A stretch of DNA of 64,000 bases from Notolepis coatsorum (taxonomy: Eukaryota > Chordata > Actinopteri > Aulopiformes > Paralepididae). Below, in pieces: positions 11,905 through 24,642 of the stretch (within the stretch, counting starts at the first letter, position 1; every line of letters starts with the position of its first letter). The notes beneath the pieces were generated by a model. The model was not told where the DNA came from. It worked only from the letters and a program-made list of their open reading frames with translations, and made no database searches. The DNA lies in assembly GCA_963971535.1 (NCBI GenBank), contig OZ020589.1, positions 57,501,511 to 57,565,510 on the forward strand. Direction: 5' to 3'. The position numbers were made by a program, and so were the translations under genes.

Positions 11905-12110
11905 TATTTGAAAACTATTCATAAATCAGCCGAAAAACAACGTGTTTTGTGTATTCCACTAAAGGGCTATTATCGTGTCTTTCTCTGGAATTATTAGAAA
12001 TCTCCAAAACTATACTCGTATTCAAAACGGTATCAAACGGAAATGTACAGATGAAAAAACTATCCGTTTCGTACATGTTGACTGCAAGCAAGTCATTGAT
12101 AAGCGACGGG
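11905..12110 (-). repeat. Dispersed repeat, inverted copy of 62821-62992
   Basis: Read on the minus strand this stretch matches 62821-62992 on the plus strand. Both contain atcaatgacttgcttgcag followed by acatgtacgaaacgg, and both end near a cggctgattta motif. The short minus-strand frame beginning LINDLLAVNMYETD is kept in both copies, which may only reflect sequence identity. The family is not recognised. Confidence 0.6.
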
Positions 12111-12172
12111 TGTATTAGACCCATAGCCATAATTTAAGATATAGTTTAAGGCGAGACATATACTTGAATAGA

Positions 12173-13026
12173 TATCACTATGACACTTTCCCAGTTTGTT
12201 ATGTACATATGAACTAAGAAAAAATATATTGCAAGTTTTCTGAATTTTATGTTTATATATGCAAATGAGGCACTTCCCCCATTAAATATGCACATATTTG
12301 CATGTATCGCCAAGACTTGCATCACCAAAATGGATAATGCCAGATTCAAAAACGTGGTTTCATTTTGTTGATACATTCTAAACGAAACTTTGTATAGAAA
12401 GACTTTGTGGCTATGTCCTCTTATCAGCCCATACATCAGGAAATACTGTCTACTGTCATAAAAAAATTACGATTTTTGCCTAGTTTTGGTATAAAATGCA
12501 CTATAAACCCGGCTATGAATGATATATATCAAACAATCTGTCTATAGAAAGAAGCATAATATGGATAGGAATTTTTTTTGAAAGTTTGGTGTGTGTAGGT
12601 ACTAGGGAAATGGAGTTCCAAGACTTTGTGTGTAAGTAAAATGCATAACATTTTTTTTTTCAGAAAACAACCTCAAAGTTTTGTATTGTAAAATGCCATG
12701 ATTTTTTTTTAAACAGCTATTTACAAACACAACACCCAATCAAACCATTAGTAATAGACAACCTAAACACATGTCTGATAACTGAATAACACAATAACAT
12801 AATAATAAGGATGTTATTGAACTGAACAGAACTACACATAGGCTACAAACAGTGTAGTAACAGTGTAGTACCCTCTAATAGGCAAAAACTAATTTTTATA
12901 TCACTATGAAACTTTCCCAGTTTGTTATGTACATATAAACTAAGAAAAAATATATTGCAAGTTTTCTGAATTTTATGTTTAGATATGCAAATGAGGCACT
13001 TCTTCATTAAATATGTGCACATTTAT
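12173..13026 (+). repeat. Direct repeat pair, about 128 bp each, 726 bp apart
   Basis: 12173-12300 and 12899-13026 both start tatcactatg and contain ctttcccagtttgttatg, atattgcaagttttctg and tatgcaaatgaggcactt, with few differences. They could be subterminal repeats of an unrecognised element, or a local duplication. Confidence 0.7.
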
Positions 13027-13182
13027 GGATGCAATTAGGCAAAATGAAGTCAAATAAACAACAAAATATGTGTTATTGACGTTTTATTGTCACTAGTTTC
13101 ATAGAAGACATGGTTAGGAAGCAAAATATAACAAAATCTCAATATCGTAAAAAAAAAAGCAAAAAGCGCTGTTTTGCCTTAA

Positions 13183-15171
<1,989 letters not shown>

Positions 15172-15175
15172 TTAA

Positions 15176-15777
15176 AGGGGAACTTAGCTTATTTAACATC
15201 TTCCCTGGAGTTAGACAAGAAGATGCATACCTTTTTTGTCTCTGTGCGTGCATTTTAGCTTTGGGAATAGACGCTCCGTTAGCATAGCTTAGCTTCATCA
15301 CTGGAAGTGAGGCAGGACAGTAGCCTTACAGTGCCTTACAGTGTATTGCAAGGTCTGACATTGACCAAACTTGATATGCATGACCTTGGTGGGCTCTAGG
15401 TCAACTCCTGAAAAGGGGGTCAATGTCAGACTTTGCAATCAAAAGTTAGGGGGCTAATAACCCTTGCCATAATGTCAGTGCGCCCCCTAACTTTTGATTG
15501 CAAGGTCTGACATTGACCCCCTTTTCAGGAGTTGACCTAGAGCCCACCAAGGTCATGCATATCAAGTTTGGTCAATGTCAGACCTTGCAATACACTGTAA
15601 GGCACTGTAAGGCTACTGTCCTGCCTCACTTCCAGTGATGAAGCTAAGCTATGCTAACGGAGCGTCTATTCCCAAAGCTAAAATGCACGCACAGAGACAA
15701 AAAAGGTATGCATCTTCTTGTCTAACTCCAGGGAATATGTTAAATAAGCTAATTTCCAAAAAAAGTGGAGTTCCCCT
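15176..15777. mobile_element. 602-bp palindromic MITE with TTAA duplication
   Basis: The left arm (15176-15454) and right arm (15482-15777) are almost exact reverse complements of each other, separated by a 27-nt loop. The ends are AGGGGAACT and AGTTCCCCT-like, flanked by TTAA at 15172-15175 and 15778-15781. The AGG start with TTAA target fits Kolobok-type MITEs. The outermost bases resemble the elements at 8309 and 32719. The right arm carries about 17 extra bases near its outer end. Confidence 0.85.
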
Positions 15778-15921
15778 TTAAAGTGGAAATGAAGCAGTGA
15801 GCAATGTGATCCTAGTTTGTTTGTTGTGTACCTTGTGTAAGACAGGGTTCTATAATCAAATGTGAAATCTATCTTATTTGTCTGAAAAATCAAATATAAT
15901 ATCCCTGTTTTCAACATGGGC

Positions 15922-15960
15922 GCCGCCATTTTGTTGCTGACGTCATGGCTGACGTCATGG
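15922..15960 (+). promoter_or_regulatory. Promoter-like cluster: YY1-type site and two CREs
   Basis: A gccgccatttt motif (YY1-like) at 15922-15932 is followed by two full TGACGTCA CRE/ATF palindromes at 15938-15945 and 15950-15957. They lie about 70-90 bp upstream of the ATG of the THAP frame. The spacing between the CREs is 12 bp, roughly one helical turn. Function is inferred from motifs only. Confidence 0.55.
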
Positions 15961-16024
15961 AGCTTGTTTGGTGTATACACTGCTGGTTAGTTGCCTATAG
16001 TGAATGGGTCAGTCGGTAAATAAA

Positions 16025-16414
16025 ATGTTGCCTACAAAACAACGGGACCGCGGTGGTTCTGTTTGTATTGCTCCTGGCTGTTCAAACAAATTTTACCATG
16101 TGAGAGAGAGGAAAGTTGGTTAATTTACACAAACTACCAGTGAAAAAAACAGTGTTGTTGGCACGTTGGCTCAGGCTGGCTGCACTCAGGCGGCGCGACC
16201 AGCCTGTTGGACAGGGAAGGAGGATCTGCAGCGAACACTTCATTGCCTCGGATTATGTTGTTGGGGGTGGAAGGTTTGTCCAGAAGACCACTAATCAGCT
16301 GAAGCCTGATGCGGTTCCCTCGGTCTTCGACAGACAGACCGGCGTTAGCTCTCGGGAGCGATCGCTAGCTAGTTGGCACCAGCCGGGGACCGGCGTTAGC
16401 AACCGGGACAGGCG
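16025..16414 (+). pseudogene. THAP zinc-finger domain fragment, frameshifted
   Basis: The ATG at 16025 starts a frame with CIAPGCSNKFYHV, the first Cys pair of a THAP finger, which stops at 16118-16120. The next frame picks up HKLPVKKTVLLARW, then GRRICSEHF (second Cys and His) and LKPDAVPSVF, the terminal AVPxxF motif. One indel near 16100-16116 therefore splits an otherwise recognisable C2CH THAP DNA-binding domain of about 90 residues. Beyond it a 17-residue imperfect repeat (TGVSSRER / [11 protein letters not shown] copies 51 bp apart at 16338 and 16389) leads to the junction with the truncated gypsy. THAP domains occur in host factors and in P, Kolobok and ISL2EU transposases. The adjacent TTAA elements make a Kolobok-type source plausible but unproven. 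Confidence 0.7.
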
Positions 16415-17722
16415 CGCTCAGATGACCGGAGCAGCGCGGTCCTGGCGATCTCCCAGACCCGACGGCACCGGTCGAGGTGGTCCTGTACGGAGGGAACTGC
16501 CACCTCCGTCTCCTGTGCAGGGAAAAGAGGGGGTTGGTAGCCCAGGGATACTTCAAAGGGTGAGAGGCCGGTGGCGGAACTGACCATGGAGTTGATGGAG
16601 TACTCGACCCAGGGAAGGAAACGGCTCCAAGAAGCTGGTCTCTCGGCAGCCACACACCGAAGAGCAGACTCCACACTCTGGTTCATCCTCTCCGTTTGTC
16701 TGTTAGTCTGGGGATGATAACCAGAGGAAAGACTGACCGTTGCCCCCAATCCCTTGCAAAAAGCCCGCCATGCCTGGGAAGTGAACTGGGGCCCCCGGTC
16801 CGAGACGACGTCCTGGGGAAAACCATGGAGGCGAAACACGTGGCGTGTCAGGAGGTCCGCCGTCTCGGCCGCCGAGGGAAGTTTGGGAAGGGCCACGAGG
16901 TGAACCCCCTTGCTGAACCGATCCACCACGGTCAGAAGGCACGTGTTCCCTTGGGAGGAGGGAAGACCCGTGACGAAGTCCAGCGCCACATGTGACCAAG
17001 GACGGCTCGGAATGGGAAGCGGTTGTAATAGCCCGGAGGGTGCCTGGTGGGAGGCCTTGCTGCGGGCGCAGACTGCGCAGGCCAGTACGAACTCCTTGAC
17101 GTCGTTCCTCATGGTGGGCCACCAGAATCGACGAGCCAGGAAGGAGAACGTGCGATGAACGCCCGGGTGGCAGGCGAACCGGCTGGTATGGCCCCACTGG
17201 AGGACCCGGGACCGGACCGAGTCGGGGACGAAGAGACGATGAACCGGTACATTGCCTGGAGCGCGATGGAAGCGTAGGGCACGCCTTACCACCCCCTCGA
17301 TGCCCAAGGTGACGACTCCTACCACCCTGGCCTCTGGGAGGATGGGAGTCGGGTCCTCAGTGGTTGGAGCCCCCTTGGAGTGTAACCGGGACAGGGAGTC
17401 GGCCTTCGTGTTGCGGGAACCAGGGCGAAACGTCAGCGAGAAGTCGAACCGACTGAGGAAGCTGGCCCATCTGGCCTGCCGGCCATTGAGGCGCTTGGAA
17501 GCACGGATGTACGTCAGGTTCTTGTGGTCCGTCCAAATGGTAAACGGCTCCTCAGCCCCCTCTAGCCAATGACGCCACTCCTCCAAGGCAGCCACAACCG
17601 CCAGCAGCTCCCGATTGCCGATGTCATAGTTCCTCTCGGCAGGGAGGAACCGACGCGAGTAGAAGGCGCACGGATGTACCTTCTGGTCCGTTGCCGACCA
17701 CTGGGATAAGATCCCAGTCCAG
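16396..17722 (-). pseudogene. Sushi-type pol, RNase H tail and integrase (3'-truncated)
   Basis: This frame picks up after a frameshift near 17710. RNase H continues with LSQWSATDQ-like residues, then [13 protein letters not shown] and [10 protein letters not shown]. The integrase zinc domain ([14 protein letters not shown] with CAVCARSK) follows. The catalytic core shows [13 protein letters not shown] (Asp), [13 protein letters not shown] (Asp) and [15 protein letters not shown] (Glu), so the DDE residues are present. It would join cDNA to the genome. The frame ends at 16396, just after AALLR-like sequence where the related elements continue for another 100 or more residues, including a chromodomain. 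The end coincides with the junction to THAP-containing DNA. Confidence 0.88.
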
Positions 17723-19319
17723 TATCCGAGGCGTCCACCTCAACGATGAACTGTCTCTTGGGGTCTGGGTGGAACAAGATCGGGGCGGAAGTGAACCTCT
17801 TCTTGAGGGAGCGGAACGCAGCACACGCCGCTGGGGACCAGTCGAACGGCAGGGCGGGAGAGGTCAGTCTGGTAAGTGGTTCCGCCACTTGACTGTAGTT
17901 CCGGATGAACCTTCGGTAGAAGTTGGCGAACCCGAGGAAGCTCTGTAACTCCTTCCGAGAGGTGGGTTCCGGCCATTCCTCCACGGCCTGGATCTTGCGA
18001 GGATCAGCTCGGGTCAAGCCTCTCTCCACGATGAAGCCCAGGTAATCGACGGAGTCGGAGTGGAATCGGCACTTCTCCGCCTTGACGAAGAGCCGATTGT
18101 GGAGGAGGCGCTCCAGCACACGGCGGACATGCTGGATGTGTTCCTCGAGGGTCTTGGAGAAGATGAGGATGTCGTCTAGGTATACTACCACAAACTCCTC
18201 CAGCATGTCACGAAGGACGTCGTTCATGAGCGCCTGGAATACCGCCGGAGCGTTGGTGAGGCCGAACGGCATCACCAGGTACTCGTAGTGGCCCCTGGGA
18301 GTCTTGAAGGCGGTCTTCCATTCATCGCCCTCTCGGATACGGACTAGATGGTAGGCACTCCGGAGGTCCAGCTTGGTAAAGACGGTAGCCTGGGTGAGAG
18401 GCTCGAAGGTGGAGTTCATGAGAGGTAGAGGATACTTGTTCTTAATGGTGATCTCATTGAGCTGGCGATAGTCGATGCAGGGTCGAAGGTCTCCATCCTT
18501 CTTCCCAACAAAGAAGAAACCGGCCGCCACAGGAGAGGAGGAAGGCCGAATGAGTCCTGCTTCCAAGGACTCAGAGATGTATTGATCCATCGCTGCCTTC
18601 TCCGGGACGGTCAGACTGTAGAGGCGGCTGCCGGGAAGGGGAGCCCCTGAGCGGAGGTCGATGGCACAGTCGTAAGGCCGGTGAGGCGGAAGGGCCTGAG
18701 CCCTGGACTTACTGAAAACCTCCATGAGGTCGTGGTACTCGGGGGGTATGGTCGAGAGGTCCGGAGGCGGCTCACCAACGGATCTCCGGGGCGAGGGACA
18801 GGACGCCGCCTGAAGACACTGGGCATGACAGGAGGAGCTCCAACCCTTGATGGTACCGGAGGACCAGGCGATGTGGGGCTCGTGCAGCGCGAGCCAGGGC
18901 CGGCCCAGGACTACTGGGACAAGAGGGGATCTGGTGATAAGGAACTGGAGTCTCTCAACGTGGTTACCAGCAATGGTGAGCAGGACAGGGCAGGTGCGTT
19001 GAGTGATGTCAGCCAGACGGTGTTGGTCCAAAGCGAATACCTCCAATGGCCTCACTAGGTCCTCAAGAGGAATGTTGGCCCGGGTAGCAAACTCGAAGTC
19101 TAGGAAACTCTCGTCAGCCCCCGAGTCAATGAGTGCCTCCACCGTGGCCCGTTGGTCCGCCCAGGCCAGGGTGACGCTCATCAGATGGCCAGGTGGTGCA
19201 CGGCTCTGGGAACGAGAAAAATGGCTCACCAGGATCTCCCGGGGTCCCGGCGAGCCTGGTCTTTTGGCCGGGTGGGGCAGTTGGCGATACGGTGTCCCTC
19301 CCGACCGCAGTAGAGGCAA
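17562..19319 (-). CDS. Sushi-type pol: protease and reverse transcriptase
   Basis: The open frame holds an aspartic protease ([13 protein letters not shown], near residue 63), a linker with GRPWL, and a reverse transcriptase: [36 protein letters not shown] (first Asp), [15 protein letters not shown], and the catalytic [11 protein letters not shown]. It ends in the start of RNase H ([11 protein letters not shown]), where an indel near 17710 shifts the frame and appends about 50 nonsense residues. It overlaps the end of gag. Relative to the gag zinc-knuckle frame it lies at -1, as expected for expression by ribosomal frameshifting in this group. The stated start is the first Met; true translation probably enters by frameshift. 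Confidence 0.85.
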   Translation of the reverse strand: MPLLRSGGTPYRQLPHPAKRPGSPGPREILVSHFSRSQSRAPPGHLMSVTLAWADQRATVEALIDSGADESFLDFEFATRANIPLEDLVRPLEVFALDQHRLADITQRTCPVLLTIAGNHVERLQFLITRSPLVPVVLGRPWLALHEPHIAWSSGTIKGWSSSCHAQCLQAASCPSPRRSVGEPPPDLSTIPPEYHDLMEVFSKSRAQALPPHRPYDCAIDLRSGAPLPGSRLYSLTVPEKAAMDQYISESLEAGLIRPSSSPVAAGFFFVGKKDGDLRPCIDYRQLNEITIKNKYPLPLMNSTFEPLTQATVFTKLDLRSAYHLVRIREGDEWKTAFKTPRGHYEYLVMPFGLTNAPAVFQALMNDVLRDMLEEFVVVYLDDILIFSKTLEEHIQHVRRVLERLLHNRLFVKAEKCRFHSDSVDYLGFIVERGLTRADPRKIQAVEEWPEPTSRKELQSFLGFANFYRRFIRNYSQVAEPLTRLTSPALPFDWSPAACAAFRSLKKRFTSAPILFHPDPKRQFIVEVDASDTGLGSYPSGRQRTRRYIRAPSTRVGSSLPRGTMTSAIGSCWRLWLPWRSGVIG

Positions 19320-20319
19320 AGGCCGGACCTGAACCTCGCCTCCCGTTCAGCTTGGCTAAGATGAGAACGTCCCAGCTGCATGGTTCCTCCTCGGGCACCG
19401 AACGGGAGGGAAAAGAGCCACCGGTCGTGTTGGGAGCAGGGCAACCAGCAGTACCGTCACGAGTACGGGGGGTCCGGAGTACCTCTGGAGGTCCCTGTCG
19501 GGTTCTCTCACGTCTTCTCTCCTGGAGGCGTCCGTCGATGCGAATGGCGAGGCTGAACAGGTCTTCGAGGGACTCAGGTTCCTCACGGGTCGCGAGCTGG
19601 TCCCTGACTGCGTCGATGAGCCCCCTCATGAATGTAAGACGAAGTGCTTGATCGTTCCAACCGCTCTCCGTAGCCGCCAGTCTGAACTCCAGCACGTAGT
19701 CGGTAACCCCGCCACTTCCCTGCCGGAAGGTACCCAACCGGGCTCCAGGGTCCTGGCCACGGGCTGGGTGGTGGAAAACCCTGCGGAGCTCAGCCACGAA
19801 GTCTGGGTAGGAAAAACAGAAATCTGCCCCCATTGCCCAGGAGGCAGTGACCCACTGGGCTGCCCGGCCTGAGAGCAAGTTAGTCATGTAAGCCACTCGG
19901 GCTCCCCTTGAAGTGAAACGACTGGGTTGATGACGAAAAACCAACTCACATTGCATGATGAATGTGGCACAATCCTCGAAGTTACCGTCGAACAACCGTG
20001 GTTCGGAGAGACGGGGCTCCCGAGGTGCGGGATCGGGAGGCGCGGGGCCTGCCAGGGCTGCGGGTGATGCTCCGGCCAAGGCTCCTGAAGGAAGTGGGGT
20101 TAAAAGCAAGGTGTTAACGGTTTCACTCAGCGTTTGTAAGTGGAGGAGAATACCAGACTGCTGGCTAGCCAGAGAGCCCAGGAACCCCTGAATAGGCAGG
20201 ACCTGCTCTCGGAGTTCCTGTACAGCAGCCGCATCTAGCTGTAGGCTGTGGCCCTTGGTTAACTCTATCTGGACTGCCAATGCTGTTCTGACTCTCTCTG
20301 TGTCGGCTGGGGTCGTCAT
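19126..20319 (-). pseudogene. Sushi-type gag, frameshifted before the zinc knuckle
   Basis: The ATG at 20319 is only 13 bases from the LTR edge. The capsid-like part runs through FEDCATFIMQCELVF, QWVTASWAM, FRLAATESGWNDQAL and DLFSLAIRIDGRLQERRR, the retroviral-capsid pattern shared with PEG10/RTL proteins. Near 19390 the frame shifts. The CCHC zinc knuckle [14 protein letters not shown] is read in another frame (about 19320-19275), which stops at 19226. The frame that continues from the capsid runs on to 19126 without sense. The protein would package the element's RNA in virus-like particles. Start choice: the only ATG between primer site and capsid. Confidence 0.85.
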
Positions 20320-20330
20320 GGTTGGATCGT
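20320..20330 (-). promoter_or_regulatory. Self-primer complement (PBS) of the sushi element
   Basis: Immediately inside the LTR the minus strand reads ACGATCCAACC. Its complement GGTTGGATCGT occurs in the LTR at the predicted transcript start: 11 of 11 in the solo LTR at 24877-24887, 10 of 10 within 20996-21005. No tRNA-type TGG follows the LTR. The layout matches the known self-priming of Tf1/sushi elements. Confidence 0.75.
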
Positions 20331-20332
20331 AA

Positions 20333-21228
20333 TGTTAGGGTTTGTAACCGACCTCAAGCGCAACGGCACAGAGAGAGTTGTTTCAGAGTTAGCCAAAGCA
20401 AGGGCGTATTTATTCTCAGAGTCACAGGGTTGAATTAAGTTGAGCAACAGAACAAACGGGGAATCTGGCATGTGAAGATTGTTGCGGCTCTGCAGATTCT
20501 CCCAGTAGGTGGTGGTGAGGAATTATCTTGTGACGTCTGAAGCCGCTCTGCAGATCCTCCCAGCTTTCGCTCCAGGTGGAAACGGAGAGAGAGAGAAATC
20601 TGAGTTAGCCCAGCGCACAACAGAAACAGAGAGGTGACTGATCCAAATAAATATCCAAGTGACTTGATCTTCGGTGTTACACACACAGTTAGCAGAGTCC
20701 AGAGAAAAAACAATACGGTAATCCAAAGTGTAAATCCAACACAAAAATAGGTGAGAACAGTATAACAAAAACGGGATCTCTTCGGTGTTTCACAAACACA
20801 CAAAAAACTGGTGATCCAAAAAGAACTGTTTCCAAAAACTCACCAGAGCGCAACGCGTAAAGCGGGCAGATAAACGAGGCGCAGCTTCGTACGGGGAATC
20901 AGGTTCTCCACAGGGATTACTTCACGAAAGTCCTGGGGAGCAACAGACAGGGAACAGCGACGGGAAAGACAGGCAAATGCAGGAGTATATTCAAAACGAT
21001 CCAACATCGATATTAGGGAGATCAGGGTATATAAAGCCACAGGGCGCTGATGACAAGCTGTGACAGCTGCGGGATGAAATTGATCATTGCTCCAGAAGCG
21101 TGTGGTGGGGAGAGCACCAATCAACACGGCACCATACAGGAACGGAGCGTGTGGCGGGGAATGCAATTAATCAACAAAATACCTTAAAGGAACGGAGCGT
21201 GTGGGTGGGGAGCGGACCAAACCTCACA
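20333..21228 (-). repeat. 5' LTR of the sushi element, 896 bp
   Basis: On the minus strand it starts TGTGAGGTTTGG and ends CCCTAACA. A TATATA box lies at 21028-21033, and the predicted start site at about 21005 is 28 bases downstream, at the self-primer. The polyadenylation signal AATAAA reads at 20414-20409. It aligns along most of its length with the solo LTR at 24643-25707 in opposite orientation. Confidence 0.88.
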
Positions 21229-21421
21229 GATCCATTCAGAAATGAGTGATTAGGAGGGATTTTGGTAAACTGTGTACAAAGAAAAACTCAGTTTTCTCAT
21301 AGACTTCAATTGATTTGGCTTCATGTTAAATAATTTAGTTGTTCACCTAGATCCCTGATTCACACATCCCCACATGGGGTATCATTGGAGGCCACACTGA
21401 TTGGCTACAACTAGGGATGCT

Positions 21422-21792
21422 CAATATTGGCTTTTTTACCGATACCGATATACCGATATTGTCCAACTCTTAATTTCCGATACCGATATCAACCGATATC
21501 AACCGATACCGACATTATGCAGGGTTTCCCCCCCCCCACATTTTTTTATAATTTCAGGTAATTAACATTACATATCTCTTGTTGTGGAATTAACACAACA
21601 TTATGCATACTTTTGACAATAAATAAAATCAGAATTTGTTCTTACTTGCTTGCCTGGGTAAATAAAGGTTATAGAACTGTAATTATTTTTTTAAATGTAA
21701 AATTGAAAAATTGAAAAATTGAAAACCGATACCGATATTTTCAGATATCACATTTTAATGCCGATATCGGCCGATAATATCGGACATCCCTA
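21422..21792. mobile_element. hAT MITE with cgatatcgg subterminal repeats, 371 bp
   Basis: Ends TAGGGATGCTC and ACATCCCTA are flanked by the exact 8-bp duplication GCTACAAC (21414-21421 and 21793-21800). Subterminal copies of ccgataccgatat and their reverse complement fill both ends. It is the same family as the element at 60772-61207. There is no coding capacity. Confidence 0.85.
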
Positions 21793-21800
21793 GCTACAAC

Positions 21801-24642
21801 AATCCACAATCATTTTCGAGATCTGATCTAGATTGACGGAACTACTGTAGCCTGAGTCAGGAGTGTTATTATGCGCAATACCGTGTACTTTGCACAAGTT
21901 TCAAATACCGGCATGTAACTCGAGAACCGCTAAACGGATTTTGTCTCTATTGACAGGCAACAAATAAGCCTTCAATTCGATATATATATATTGTATTACA
22001 AAATATGCACACCCGAGCCACTAGGGGTTGCCAAAGTGCCGGTTGCAAAAAGTCTGAAAAGTGTCCCATATGAGGGACGTTGCAGCTTAAGAGGTTACGC
22101 ATTATATGTTTCTTTTACCTGACAGGTATGTTGTGATGGTTATGTTTTTGGTCAATTGTGTTTTGAATTGTTTATTTTCTAATGTTTTATTCTAATGTTT
22201 TATTTTCTAATGTTTTATTCTAATGTTTTATTATAATGTCTGATTCATGTACCTCAGTGCATCTGTGGTTGATAAGAGAGATGTGTGTACTACCGACGCC
22301 ATTGAGTGCTTAATGCTGACGCCTTGTATGTTTCTTTTACCTGACAGTAAAAAAAATAAGTACTCCGTCCATCCCGACTCCCTTGTCCATAATTCACACA
22401 GGGCAGGAACACAGTGGTCACAGATGCACAATACAAAAACTTACAAGCAATAGTTTCCAAGGCACAGACAGAGCTGGAAAAATAGCTGCAGCTGAGAGCA
22501 GCCCTCATGGCAAAACACCTTCTGGGTAATGAAATAGCTGACCTGGCACCATCACATGACTGAATCAGCCAATAGCATCAAAGCTAGAACAAGCTAAAGA
22601 AAATTAGTGCAATACTCAAAACGTCCACAAGAGGGAAAACACACAATGACCAAAACAAGTTCGAATAGAACATGACACATTGCGTCCTTTGTTTTTGTCA
22701 CTATCTTTCGCCATTACATAGGTTTGTCATGTCCTATTGCAATTCTATTGTTTAATTATAATTGTACTATATTCTATGATATCACATTTCATTTTATTCA
22801 ATCTCTTTATTAACAGTTGTACAGCCCTGGCCTATATTTGATTTCATAATTATATTGTATTCTATTGTGCTTAACTTAGCTCATATTTCATTACATTTTA
22901 CTCCACCTCTTTATTGTATTATTTGTCTGTTAATGTCTGTCCTAAAATCGCACCGAATACGACCAAAGCAAATTCCTTTGTGAAAACGACTTGGCATTAA
23001 GACCTTTCTGATTCAGATTTATTTCTCCATCACCGCCAATCCACCCCTCAATTAATATCGCCGTGGGGGCATTATCCCACGGGACAATGCATTGAACTTT
23101 TGTCCCATGAGGAGACATACCGCCATGAATATTATTGCGTGGATCTGAATATGGGCGCGCGTGTGGGAGCTTGTGCAAAATCACCCATATTTTTCAACTG
23201 CCACGTTTGGATATCCCAACTGCGCTCAGACTGGGATATGAGATGCCAAATGTATTTATTTAGTTTATTCCGTATTGTATTTAGTTTATTTCGTCATTGC
23301 ATTTGTTTGTCATCCACAAATAAATTATTTTGAGCAGACCTGTCAATAGTGCTGAATCTTTATACCGAATTTAAGCACTGTGCCAATGAAGATATATAAA
23401 AATGTACAAATATTTTGAGTGAGAAAGTTGTATTTAATGTTTAGTTAAGATAATATAACCTGCATTATCATATACTCCAGAATAAACGTTTCATTGGCCA
23501 TGTTTCCAGCGTCTACTCCATGGACCCGACAAAACGTTATAAATGTATAGTTTATTCTGGAGCGTGGAGTGTGGTATAATTGGAGTGCAATCAATAATAA
23601 TAATCTTTTTAATCAGGATTGCAGTTCAAAGTGCTTTATATAATGAATACATAATAAAACAAGCAGCAAGAGCCATGTATAACACAAATAAAAGTTGCAG
23701 CATGATGCAAAATCTAAATCTTGCTTCAAAATCAATCAATCAATAACACCGACAACATTGGGAAAGCCGACAACGTTAAAAAACAATATTTCAATAATAA
23801 ATACGATTGCATGGGATCTCTGGGTGGCTGATACCCTTTTATAGATGCATGGCTTAGGGCTTTGCGCTTATAGTTACCACATACAGTATGTCTGTGAAGA
23901 CGGTAGGTGCGTCGCGTTAACTGCTCAGTGCAATTTGCGCCAGGCTTTGTGGATTGGGAGCGTTTTTGGACGAGGCTTATTTGCCTAGAAAGGGGAAAAT
24001 GTTCCGCCCATATTACCTAATTTAAATGTGCGCTAATTGCGACAGACACAATGCACCAGGAACGCAGTTACCACCTCATTTCACCTGTTGCGCCTCCTCT
24101 GTGTTACAGTGGCGTTAAGCTGGAGCCCATGAGCAGAACAGGGAGAGGAGAATGGAGCGGTTTGGGTTGTTTAATCCGATACCATAGGTACCATGCTGAC
24201 AGGTTACAAAGAATACAGGAATGTACAAAGATGCGAGCAGGAGCACTCCTCGTGTTCCGCGGGAGCGTCCAGGCGGGTGGTATCTCGTGAGACAGCAAGA
24301 GTCGGCGGCAGCTGAGCCTGGGCACAGGGAGACAGATGTTAGAGCAAGGCAGAGAGACAGGCAGAGAGACAAGGTGAAGGTAGGTTACGTCCGCATACCT
24401 AGGTAGGAGTAGCAACACTCGGACAGTGAGTGGCAGGAAGCGTAGAGCTCATATCAGAGTCGGTGATGAGCAGACGATTCTCACCTGCGTTGATTGATCC
24501 CAGGTGACGTGTGAATGCTGGAGTGGGAAGGTGCCCATATAAGGGCGTGGAAAGCAAACTGTGTTTCAGGGCTAAACATCTGTGCAAACCCTTTGTGGAT
24601 TCTGCCCTTGGAGTGGCTAAACCTGGGGCCTGGGTCACACAT
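21801..24642. other. Unassigned stretch with decayed repeats
   Basis: I find no gene here. A short tandem run of ttctaatgttttatt lies at about 22176-22235, and the phrase gtttcttttacctgacag occurs twice (22108 and 22328). Sequence near 22085-22105 (gcttaagaggtta) resembles a piggyBac-type end. Sequence at 23930-24060 is shared with 8890-9010. A CArG-like CCATATAAGG at 24535-24544 also reads as a TATA box and lies about 100 bp before the solo LTR. Confidence 0.35.

Larger units (their letters stand above)
11653..13178. other. Repeat-rich stretch without a gene
   Basis: Between the hAT and the piggyBac-like element I see no coding signal. It contains a dispersed repeat shared with 62.8 kb and an internal direct repeat (both listed separately). 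Short (gt)n near 11795-11812 and poly-T runs near 12645 and 12700 are also present. Confidence 0.4.
16415..21228 (-). mobile_element. Ty3/gypsy retrotransposon of Tf1/sushi type, 3'-truncated
   Basis: Minus-strand order is LTR (21228-20333), primer site, gag, protease, reverse transcriptase, RNase H, integrase. The sequence stops in the integrase C-terminal part near 16415, so the chromodomain end and the 3' LTR are missing. Three frameshifts (near 19390 in gag, near 17710 in RNase H, and the gag-pol shift, which may be natural) separate the frames. Sequence type and the primer arrangement both point to the Tf1/sushi group, the lineage from which mammalian PEG10 and RTL genes derive. Confidence 0.88.

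Noticed and set aside
22942-23184. 80-residue minus-strand frame as a transposase exon
   Set aside because: It has no family motif I can name, and the surrounding sequence gives no transposon ends; not enough to call.
24535-24544. Serum-response (CArG) element CCATATAAGG
   Set aside because: It fits the consensus but also reads as a plain TATA box in decayed repeat DNA; no gene is attached.
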